DNA from: an uncultured Saprospiraceae bacterium
Lineage (GTDB): Bacteria > Bacteroidota > Bacteroidia > Chitinophagales > Saprospiraceae
Reading direction: 5' to 3'
Assembly: GCA_937921525.1 (NCBI GenBank)
Contig: CAKZUM010000146.1
Span: forward strand, 1-13,228
Length of the DNA stretch: 13,228 nucleotides
A model generated the notes under the pieces. That model had not been told where the DNA came from. It saw nothing but the letters and a program-made list of their open reading frames with translations, and did not search any database. Numbering within the stretch: position 1 is the stretch's first letter; the number at the start of each line of letters is the position of its first letter. The translations under genes were made by a program, and so were the position numbers. Positions 1 to 6,107 of this stretch are shown in pieces.

Positions 1-1
1 G

Positions 2-286
2 GATAGCAATGATGCTTGGGCTTCTTTGGCAGATGTTCCAGCCGACGTATTAGAAAAAGTATTATTGTACCACGTTTCAGGGGCGGGCAATGTGCGATCT
101 ACAGACTTATCCAATGGTCAAGTGGTGCCAACATTATTAGAGGGCAATACCTTTTCTATCAATCTAACAGGTGCTACACCAGCCATTGATGCAACGATGA
201 ATACTGCCAATATCATTGCGACCGATGTACAATCTACTAATGGAGTAGTGCATGTGATTGATGCTGTTATTCTGCCTCAGTTATAA
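2..286 (+). CDS. Fasciclin (FAS1) domain protein, C-terminal fragment
   Basis: The frame is open from base 2, so the start lies before the window and only the last 94 residues are seen. The fragment carries the end of a FAS1 domain: an H1-like segment (LLYHVSGAGNV), the characteristic strand region around NTFSINL, and the terminal H2 box GVVHVIDAVILP followed almost at once by the stop. FAS1 domains occur in secreted or surface proteins linked to adhesion and matrix binding; in Bacteroidota they are often repeated within one lipoprotein or exported protein. Signal peptide and domain number cannot be judged here. A hairpin terminator follows 37 nt after the stop. Family assignment is secure; the biological role is inferred from the family only. 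Confidence 0.85.
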   Translation, partial: DSNDAWASLADVPADVLEKVLLYHVSGAGNVRSTDLSNGQVVPTLLEGNTFSINLTGATPAIDATMNTANIIATDVQSTNGVVHVIDAVILPQL

Positions 287-323
287 TATTCGTTTTTTGA
301 TAAAGTTTGTGAGCGATGAAGAA

Positions 324-362
324 AAGTCGAAGGTAACTATTGTTGTTGCCTTCGACTTCGTT
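324..362 (+). terminator. Hairpin terminator of the FAS1 gene, interrupted by an intron
   Basis: A 14-bp stem (324-337 with 345-358, one T.G wobble, otherwise perfect) encloses a 7-nt loop. Only CGTT follows before the group II intron begins, so the usual U-tract is short. Joining the two exon flanks would give CGTTTATGAAA, still a weak T-tract. The position 38 nt after the FAS1 stop and the stem strength support a terminator. This is also the kind of stem-loop that group IIC introns recognise as a target. Confidence 0.75.
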
Positions 363-935
363 GTGTGCCTTGCATGAATGATAACTATGTGGTTAAAGTC
401 CACTACACACTAGGTAGCGAGAAGTGTTAGCGAAAGACAAGGGCGTAGTCGTGAGGCTAGGTCTGAAGGAAGTCATTAGCAAAATCCTGTTTCTACGGAC
501 AGAAACTGTATATCAAGGCTCTATATACTGGATAAGGTTGCAACACAAACCAAAGTCCTACAGCTACACGGAAGTATATGGAGTAAATGCAGAGGAATAG
601 GGTGGAGGTTATTATTCTTACCGAGGGAGATCTACTTACTTGTTGGTTGCGGTTCGTGCGGTAAACCAAGACGGCAACTTCGCTTAGTAATAAGAAGGAG
701 GAGTAAGTAGAAGTCAGCAGCGGTCGAAGTAGCAGAACATTAATTGTTGTATGCGAAGGACCAAACATTAGTAAGTTGTGGAAGACGATTAGTATTACTC
801 TTGAATGTTAAAAGCAGCCAAGCCTTTTTTTTAAGGAACTCACCTTCGGAGGTAAGATCGGAAATCGGAGATAAGAAGGGAGTGCAAAAGTTCAGGAGTG
901 CATCAACGGACAAAACAACAGTATCAAAACAAAAG

Positions 936-2243
936 ATGATAAAGCTCGAAACGATTCTATCGAAGTCCAACCTAAAGCTAGCGTATCGACAAGTAGTGGA
1001 GAATGCGGGAGCAGGAGGTATAGATAAGATGCAGACAGATGAACTCCAAAGTTATCTGAGAGATAATTGGGATTCTCTAAAAGCACAGATAGAGTCAGGG
1101 ACTTATCATCCCAAAGCAGTCAGACGAGTGGAGATACCAAAACCAAATGGCGGCATACGCTATTTAGGTATACCTACGGTATTTGACCGCATGTTGCAAC
1201 AAGCGATTGGGCAACAATTGTCTAATCACTATGATTCGACTTTCTCAGACTACAGCTATGGCTATCGGAAAGGCAGAGATGCGCACCAATGTATAGATAA
1301 AGCATTGGAGTATCTAAATGCTGGATATAGCTATATTGTAGAAATCGACCTATCTAAATTCTTTGATCGAGTGAACCACGACCGTCTGTTATCCAAATTA
1401 AGCAAGGGGATAACAGACAAAGAAGTACTACGCTTAATACGACGCTACTTACAAAGTGGAGTTATGATAAACGGCGTAGTACAAGCTACGACAGAAGGCA
1501 CTCCACAGGGAGGCAATCTGAGTCCGATATTATCGAACATCGTACTGGATGAACTAGATAAAGAATTAGATAAACGTGGACACCGATATGTTCGCTATGC
1601 GGATGATATAAGTATCTTTGTTAAAAGTCGACGAGCAGGAGAGCGAGTGTTAAGTAGTATAACAGATTACATAGAAAGTCGCCTTAAATTACGAGTAAAT
1701 CGGGACAAATCAGGTATCAAACATTACACAAAAGGTGGGTTGTTAGGCTTCGGCTTTTACAAAGACGCTAAAGGTGTACAATGCCGTATACTTGAAAGTT
1801 CTTACAAACGTTTCTGTCGAAAGCTCAAAAGGTACACCAAACGTTCATGGTCAATTAGTTTTGATGAACGAGTGACTCATTTGTTTTATTTAATAAATGG
1901 ATGGGTCAACTATTATGGTAAAGCCAAAGGGCGAGCAAGGATACGGAGGATCGACGAATGGTTACGCCGTCGTCTACGAATGTGTATATGGAAACAGTGG
2001 AAGCGGATAGGTAAGAGAATGCGGAGCTTGATTCAATTAGGAGCGAGCAAAGCAAAAGCCTATCAATGGTCGAATACTCGTAAAAGCTATTGGCGAATTT
2101 CTAAAAGTCCGATACTGCAAAGGACAATTACAACAGATCGCTTAGAGCAACGAGGTTATATTTCCATACTAAAGAAATATAACCATCGACACTCAATACT
2201 AATGAACCGCCGAGGTACGAGAACCGTATGCCAGGTGGTGTGA
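936..2243 (+). CDS. ltrA: Group II intron reverse transcriptase/maturase (LtrA-like), no endonuclease domain
   Basis: Intron-encoded protein that assists splicing and copies the intron at a new site. With the start at 936 (MIKLETILSK) it has 435 residues, close to the usual 420 or so for class C proteins. Reverse transcriptase blocks are in order: VRRVEIPKPNGGIRYLGIPTVFDR (RT1-2 region, about 62-85), VEIDLSKFFDRVNHDRL (RT3, about 135-151), EGTPQGGNLSP (RT4, 187-197), catalytic YADD (221-224), and LLGFGFY (269-275). The maturase (X) region includes GWVNYYGKA (322-330) and WLRRRLRMCIWKQWKR (342-357). The protein ends in NRRGTRTVCQVV, overlapping domain V, so there is no HNH endonuclease; this is normal for class C. 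No frameshift or internal stop is seen. The frame is open back to an ATG at 744, but that stretch covers domain III/IV RNA and is probably not translated. Confidence 0.93.
   Translation: MIKLETILSKSNLKLAYRQVVENAGAGGIDKMQTDELQSYLRDNWDSLKAQIESGTYHPKAVRRVEIPKPNGGIRYLGIPTVFDRMLQQAIGQQLSNHYDSTFSDYSYGYRKGRDAHQCIDKALEYLNAGYSYIVEIDLSKFFDRVNHDRLLSKLSKGITDKEVLRLIRRYLQSGVMINGVVQATTEGTPQGGNLSPILSNIVLDELDKELDKRGHRYVRYADDISIFVKSRRAGERVLSSITDYIESRLKLRVNRDKSGIKHYTKGGLLGFGFYKDAKGVQCRILESSYKRFCRKLKRYTKRSWSISFDERVTHLFYLINGWVNYYGKAKGRARIRRIDEWLRRRLRMCIWKQWKRIGKRMRSLIQLGASKAKAYQWSNTRKSYWRISKSPILQRTITTDRLEQRGYISILKKYNHRHSILMNRRGTRTVCQVV
2205..2240 (+). ncRNA. Group II intron domain V (catalytic hairpin)
   Basis: GAACCGCC at the 5' side and GGTGGTG at the 3' side form the class C domain V frame (ACCGCC pairs with GGTGGT, 6 bp with one G.U). 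The CGC triad is at 2208-2210. The distal stem is GTACG with CGTAT. Between them, GAG opposes CCA with only one good pair, so the middle of the lower helix looks weaker than in typical members. The hairpin overlaps the end of the maturase gene. Confidence 0.85.
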
Positions 2244-2303
2244 GAGGGATAAAATAGGGTAATTGAACTTCTTTATAAACGTTCTCCCTATTTTACCCTA
2301 CTC
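2242..2303 (+). ncRNA. Group II intron domain VI with branch-point A2300
   Basis: A long stem forms: GAG (2242-2244) with CTC (2301-2303), AGGG (2245-2248) with CCCT (2296-2299), then TAAAATAGGG (2250-2259) with CCCTATTTTA (2286-2295), A2249 being extra. A2300 is left unpaired on the 3' strand, seven nt from the proposed intron end, exactly where the lariat branch A is expected. Confidence 0.85.
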
Positions 2304-2306
2304 GAT

Positions 2307-2566
2307 TATGAAATACTGCTTGTGATTTTTAAAATAGAGAAGTCTAGATTTTCAATAAAATCATATCCGTTTAAGAATAAAACAAAAACAATAAATTATT
2401 TATGTCTAAACAAAAATTTTAAAAATAATTGTTTAGTAAAAGAATTTGTTTTATATTGCGATCAAATTATATTTTTTTGTTTTAAAAGCTATTCGAAATT
2501 AGCTTATTTGATTACTCAAAAAACAAAATTTAGTTATTCTCTCGCAATTAAAAAAAACAAATTGAA
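2307..2566. other. AT-rich intergenic region before the S24 repressor gene
   Basis: This is the 3' exon flank of the intron followed by very AT-rich DNA. A GTG-started frame (2322-2570) is open here, but its product is a low-complexity Lys/Phe/Asn-rich string with no recognisable domain, so it is treated as noncoding. The region should hold the promoter of the gene at 2567; TTTG at about 2452-2455 is a possible upstream element, but no exact TAnnTTTG box was found at the proper distance. Confidence 0.5.
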
Positions 2567-3301
2567 ATGATCAGAGACGACAGAATTCAGTTGAATAAGC
2601 GTTTTATTCATGTATTTAATTTATTAGAAGAAAGAGGGGATATCGTTTTAAATGATAGAAATGGAAAAGGCATGGGCGACTTTGCCGATAAAATATTAGG
2701 AAATAGGGCCTATGGTCATATTGTGCGTGCCTTTCTAAATAAAGAAGATAAGCGAGTAATAGATTATCGCCATGCAAAAATGATTTGTAAGGTGTACAAT
2801 GTCAATGAAAGCTATTTATTGGAAGGAATCGGCACTCCATTCGGTTTTGACTTACCTAAAAGTAATGCTGTTGTAGATGACAGTGTTTCCCAGGGAAATA
2901 TATTATTTACTACTACACGAGCGTTTGCGGGTTCGGCAGTAGAAGCAGGAGGCTTTTCCAAAGAAGACAAACAATATTTTGCGATCCCTGGTGTGGCAGG
3001 AGGTGGTTTGGTGGCTTTTCCAATTGATGGTAATAGTATGGAACCTGTTATTATGAATGGCGATATTGTTATCTGTAGAGAAGTGTCTAGCTTAAAAGAT
3101 GTAAAAGAGAATGAAATTTATGCCATAAAAACAAATGGCACATTGTGGGTGAAATATGTACAATTAGTACTAGACGCTAGAGACAGAGTAGAACGATTAA
3201 AGTTAATTTCTGCTAATTATCTAGAGCATGATCCATTTGAGGAAGAAGTGAACTCTTATACCCGATTGTATAAAGTCATCCGTAGAGTAAGTGATTTGTA
3301 A
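2567..3301 (+). CDS. LexA/CI-like transcriptional regulator with S24 autopeptidase domain
   Basis: 244 residues. The N-terminal half (about 1-95, with GKGMGDFADKILGNRAYGHI and the tail NESYLLEGIGTPFGFD) looks like the HTH region of XRE-type S24 repressors of Bacteroidota. The C-terminal half is a LexA/CI/UmuD peptidase fold: Ser157 in DGNSMEP, followed by the MNGDIVIC strand, and Lys196 in LWVKYVQ, forming the Ser-Lys dyad. An Ala121-Gly122 bond in AFAGS lies about 36 residues before the Ser, the spacing seen in self-cleaving LexA/UmuD proteins, so damage-triggered autocleavage is plausible. A terminator follows at 3355. The regulated genes are unknown; no bona fide SOS genes or phage genes are next to it. 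Function beyond 'repressor-like' is inference. Confidence 0.85.
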   Translation: MIRDDRIQLNKRFIHVFNLLEERGDIVLNDRNGKGMGDFADKILGNRAYGHIVRAFLNKEDKRVIDYRHAKMICKVYNVNESYLLEGIGTPFGFDLPKSNAVVDDSVSQGNILFTTTRAFAGSAVEAGGFSKEDKQYFAIPGVAGGGLVAFPIDGNSMEPVIMNGDIVICREVSSLKDVKENEIYAIKTNGTLWVKYVQLVLDARDRVERLKLISANYLEHDPFEEEVNSYTRLYKVIRRVSDL

Positions 3302-3354
3302 AATAATTAATTTAGATATAATTCTAGATCATTAAAAATACTGCTTTATTGATT

Positions 3355-3392
3355 GTTTTGCTCGCTGATATAGGCGAGTAAAACATCTTTTT
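3355..3392 (+). terminator. Rho-independent terminator after the S24 repressor gene
   Basis: GTTTTGCTCGC (3355-3365) pairs with GCGAGTAAAAC (3374-3384): 11 bp with one G.T wobble, 8-nt loop, and a TTTTT run at 3388-3392. It lies 54 nt after the stop and separates the two S24 paralogues transcriptionally. Confidence 0.8.
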
Positions 3393-3630
3393 ATCACTTA
3401 CTTTTACTAATATTCATATTCATTCACTTCAAGTATTCGGCGATCTAAATCCCCTTCAAAACAACCAGATACCATACGAACCGCTATAATCTCCATTCTT
3501 ATTTCTTTTCAAACAAATTGCGTGACTTAAGAACTCAATGTCGCTGTGTCTTCAGTGTATGCCTGCATTTCAGTCACTGAATTTGTTAAAGAATCTTGTT
3601 TACTTTATTATGCCTTAAATCCAGTATTGT
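3393..3630. other. Intergenic stretch between the S24 paralogues, possible gene remnant
   Basis: No complete gene is recognised. Two weak coding traces exist. On the plus strand, a stop-free frame from about 3528 to 3663 encodes VKESCLLYYALNP, faintly like VNESYLLEGIGTP of the upstream S24 protein; it is one frame off from the S24 gene that starts at 3631. On the minus strand, an ATG at 3496 opens a 29-residue frame (MEIIAVRMVSGCFEGDLDRR and onward) ending at 3407. Neither is strong enough to call as a gene. Confidence 0.4.
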
Positions 3631-4047
3631 ATGAGAATAAGTATCTCTCCCAATATTCTATTGACTAGTGTTGCGGCTTTCTCGGGTAATACAGTTGGTT
3701 TAAATGTTGTTGAAAAAAAAGAACGCTTTCGGATACCAGGTATCACAGGATCGCTAGTAGCTTTTAATATCAATGGCAATAGCATGTATCCGACTATCAA
3801 GTCTGGCGATATGGTTATTTGCAGTCTTTTAGAAAATTTAAACGAGCTGAAAGAGAATGAAATTTATGCTGTAGTTACAGAGCAATCCGTATGGGTGAAG
3901 AGAGTCCAACATAAAGTAGATGATAATGGACAGCGGACACATTTGCAGCTTATATCTGATAACCACGAAGAATATGATCCTTTCCTAGTAAATATTAAGG
4001 AGGTCAAAAAGATATTACGTGTTAAGCTTAAATTGACAGGTTTGTAA
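3631..4047 (+). CDS. S24 peptidase-domain protein lacking a DNA-binding domain (truncated paralogue)
   Basis: 138 residues that align with the C-terminal half of the 2567-3301 protein. Shared features are NILxT near the start, FxIPGxxG, NGNSMYP (Ser51), SGDMVIC, LKENEIYA and VWVKRVQ (Lys90). Ser-Lys spacing is 39 in both proteins, and 20 nt at 3104-3123 and 3850-3869 are identical, so the two arose by duplication. No HTH region precedes it: the frame is closed by a stop just upstream of the ATG at 3631. The position of the Ala-Gly cleavage bond is Ser-Gly here (AFSGN). It may be a decaying pseudogene, or a UmuD-sized stand-alone S24 protein acting with its neighbour; no umuC follows it. The peptidase dyad is intact, which argues against simple decay. 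Confidence 0.7.
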   Translation: MRISISPNILLTSVAAFSGNTVGLNVVEKKERFRIPGITGSLVAFNINGNSMYPTIKSGDMVICSLLENLNELKENEIYAVVTEQSVWVKRVQHKVDDNGQRTHLQLISDNHEEYDPFLVNIKEVKKILRVKLKLTGL

Positions 4048-4072
4048 ATGAATGGCTTCGTCTTAGTAATCA

Positions 4073-4103
4073 TTGCTTTTTACACTTACCTATAGTACTT
4101 TTG
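4073..4103 (+). promoter_or_regulatory. Bacteroidota-type promoter for the M16 peptidase gene
   Basis: TTG at 4073-4075 and TACTTTTG at 4096-4103 (an exact TAnnTTTG) are separated by 20 nt. Transcription would begin near 4110, about 50 nt before the TTG chosen as the start of the downstream gene. Position and match are good; no experimental support is available. Confidence 0.6.
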
Positions 4104-4159
4104 TGGGCTATCATTTTAGTCGTATTTCCAAAAAGTATTGGAAAGTAAAATCTAAAGCA

Positions 4160-5404
4160 TTGATTGAATTTGATCGTTTTGAACTAGAGAATGGCTTACG
4201 GGTCATTGTGCATGAGGACCATAGCACACCGATGGTGGCTGTCAATGTATTATATGATGTCGGATCAAGAGATGAGTCTCCTGATAAAACAGGTTTCGCT
4301 CATTTATTTGAACATTTGATGTTTGGAGGATCAGCGAATATCCCCAATTTTGACGTACCTATCCAGATGGCAGGGGGAGAAAACAATGCGTTCACTAACA
4401 ATGATATTACAAATTTCTATACCACCCTTCCTTCTGCTAATATAGAAACTGCATTTTGGTTAGAATCAGACCGAATGATGAGTCTCAATTTTAGTAAAGA
4501 AAGCCTAGAAGTACAACGGAAAGTAGTACTAGAGGAATTTAAAGAGACCTGCCTAAACCAACCGTATGGCGATGCTTGGCATCATATAGCCAATACCGCT
4601 TATAGGAAGCATCCTTATCAGTGGCCAACCATAGGAAAAATTCCAAAGCACGTAGAAGATGCTACTTTAGCAGACGTTAAAGATTTCTTCTTCAAATATT
4701 ACCGACCTAATAATGCTATCCTTACCGTCTCAGGCAATGTAACCGTCTCACAAATCAAAGACCTAGGAAATAAGTGGTTTGGACCAATTCCTAAAGGAAA
4801 AATTAGCAAGCGTAAATTACCAAAAGAACCCATACAACGTAAATTTCAAGAATGCACCAGAACCGCTAAAGTACCGATTGATGCCTTGTATTTAGCCTTT
4901 CACATAGTAGACCGGAGACATCAAGATTACTACACAACAGATTTAATTTCTGATGTCTTGAGTAATGGTTCTTCTTCCCGTTTGTATAGAAGATTGTTAA
5001 AAGAACAACGCTTATTTAGTTCTATTGATGCTTACCTTACTGGTAATGTAGATCCTGGGTTGTTGATTATTGAAGGGAAGCCAGCGGAAGGTATTTCTTT
5101 AGAAAAGGCAGAGAAGGCAATTTGGAAAGAGTTGAGACAACTAAGAAACGTACCTTTACCTGAAAAGGAATTATTAAAATACAAGCATAAAGTAGAAAGT
5201 TCCTTAAGCTTTTCGGAAGTCAATATTTTGAATAAAGCGATCAATTTAGCTTTTTTTGAGCTGCTAGGAGATGCGAACTTGGTCAACGATGAGGGCACCC
5301 TTTATTCTAAAGTCACTACGGAAGATATTCAGCGAGTCGCAAGGAAGATTTTTTCAAAATCGAATTGCTCAAAAATCCGCTATATGGCGGAAAATGAATC
5401 TTAA
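4160..5404 (+). CDS. M16 family zinc metallopeptidase (insulinase/processing-peptidase-like)
   Basis: A zinc peptidase of the inverzincin type, 414 residues from the TTG at 4160. The inverted zinc motif HLFEH is at residues 48-52 (ligands His48 and His52, catalytic Glu51), with the third ligand in the LEEF segment near Glu125/126. The second half has the family SSRLYRRLLKEQ segment. The start is uncertain: family members usually begin MIEFxxFxLxNGLRVIVHED, which places initiation at the Leu codon TTG 4160. Upstream in-frame TTG 4073 and GTG 4103 lie inside the promoter. No signal peptide or membrane segment is visible, so a cytoplasmic location is likely. Such proteins degrade peptides; the substrate is unknown. 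moaC follows after 36 nt on the same strand and may be co-transcribed, without obvious functional link. Confidence 0.88.
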   Translation: MIEFDRFELENGLRVIVHEDHSTPMVAVNVLYDVGSRDESPDKTGFAHLFEHLMFGGSANIPNFDVPIQMAGGENNAFTNNDITNFYTTLPSANIETAFWLESDRMMSLNFSKESLEVQRKVVLEEFKETCLNQPYGDAWHHIANTAYRKHPYQWPTIGKIPKHVEDATLADVKDFFFKYYRPNNAILTVSGNVTVSQIKDLGNKWFGPIPKGKISKRKLPKEPIQRKFQECTRTAKVPIDALYLAFHIVDRRHQDYYTTDLISDVLSNGSSSRLYRRLLKEQRLFSSIDAYLTGNVDPGLLIIEGKPAEGISLEKAEKAIWKELRQLRNVPLPEKELLKYKHKVESSLSFSEVNILNKAINLAFFELLGDANLVNDEGTLYSKVTTEDIQRVARKIFSKSNCSKIRYMAENES

Positions 5405-5440
5405 ACAACTTCTTAATAACTTTTATATTCAACTAGGTTC

Positions 5441-5920
5441 ATGTCTCAAAAATTTACGCATCTAGACAAGTCCGGCAACCCATCCATGGTGGATGTCGGA
5501 GAAAAAAAAGTAACGAAACGAGTTGCTAAGGCTAGAAGTATTCTTGTAGTAGATAAGGTGATTTTAGCACAGTTATCAGATAATGATATTCAGACTAAAA
5601 AGGGGCCTGTCTTTCAAACAGCTATTCTAGCAGGTGTAATGGGTGCCAAGAAAACAAGCGATTTGATTCCGTTATGCCACCCGCTGGGTTTAGATAATTG
5701 TCAAGTCCATATTCATATTAATGCTGCTAATGAAATTGTCGTGGATTGCACCGCTAGTCTGACTGCAAAAACAGGCGTGGAAATGGAAGCTCTAACAGGG
5801 GCTAGTATAGCGGCTTTAACCATCTATGATATGTGTAAAGCTTTCTCCCATAATATCGTCATCAAAGAGACGAAGTTAATGGAGAAAACTGGAGGGAAGA
5901 GTGATTTTAAACGAACATAG
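5441..5920 (+). CDS. moaC: Cyclic pyranopterin monophosphate synthase MoaC
   Basis: Second step of molybdenum-cofactor synthesis: converts the MoaA product (3',8-cyclo-7,8-dihydro-GTP) to cyclic pyranopterin monophosphate. The 159 residues are full length for the family (about 160). Signature segments in order: MVDVGEK (16-22), KKGPVFQTA (53-61), SDLIPLCHPL (73-82), GVEMEALTGAS (112-122), IYDMCKA (128-134) with the Asp/Lys active-site pair at 130 and 133, and the C-terminal KLMEKTGGKSDF (145-156). The start at 5441 follows the M16 stop by 36 nt without a clear promoter, suggesting read-through. No other moa gene is in the window, so the rest of the pathway must be encoded elsewhere. Confidence 0.97.
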   Translation: MSQKFTHLDKSGNPSMVDVGEKKVTKRVAKARSILVVDKVILAQLSDNDIQTKKGPVFQTAILAGVMGAKKTSDLIPLCHPLGLDNCQVHIHINAANEIVVDCTASLTAKTGVEMEALTGASIAALTIYDMCKAFSHNIVIKETKLMEKTGGKSDFKRT

Positions 5921-5985
5921 AGTGTGTTGTCAGGCCCTATACTATTGGACATTTGAACCACAAAAGAAAAATCAAAACCGTAATA

Positions 5986-6025
5986 AATATAGAGGGAAAA
6001 TACAAAAGAGCTTTGCCTTTATATT
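5986..6025. terminator. Weak hairpin between convergent genes
   Basis: AATATAGAGG (5986-5995) can pair with CCTTTATATT (6016-6025), 10 bp with one G.U, around a 20-nt loop. It lies between moaC and the convergent gene ending at 6108, where terminators are expected, but there is no good U-tract on the plus strand. The call is tentative. The rest of 5921-6107 shows nothing else recognisable. Confidence 0.3.
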
Positions 6026-6107
6026 CCTTCAATACTTTAGACAAACTCTTGCATAAAAATGACTTTTCCTTCACTCTATTTGTTGTATTTTGTCATACTA
6101 GCCTGTT

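Larger units (their letters stand above)
363..2306 (+). mobile_element. Group IIC (bacterial class C) intron, full length
   Basis: This is a retroelement of 1944 nt. The 5' end is GTGTGCC, matching the group II consensus GUGYG. Domain I to III segments (for example GGATAAGGTTGCAACA, TTACCGAGGGAGATCT at 619-634 and GAAGTCAGCAGCGGTCGAAG at 710-729) closely resemble, from memory, the Oceanobacillus iheyensis IIC intron. A reverse transcriptase/maturase is encoded, domain V lies at 2205-2240 and domain VI at 2242-2303 has a bulged branch-point A at 2300. The 3' end is read as CTCGAT at 2306, seven nt from the branch A, as expected. Insertion directly after a terminator stem-loop is the known target habit of class C introns. 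Both ends are inferred from consensus and could be off by a base. Confidence 0.9.

Noticed and set aside
744..935. N-terminal extension of the intron reverse transcriptase
   Set aside because: It covers RNA domain III/IV sequence, and family members begin close to MIKLETILSK; kept only as an alternative start.
2322..2570. GTG-started 82-codon frame in AT-rich DNA
   Set aside because: The product is a low-complexity Lys/Phe/Asn-rich string without motifs and it overlaps the start of the S24 gene; it is explained by AT-rich composition.
3631..4047. UmuD identity for the headless S24 protein
   Set aside because: Length fits, but its closest visible relative is the adjacent repressor and no umuC gene follows.
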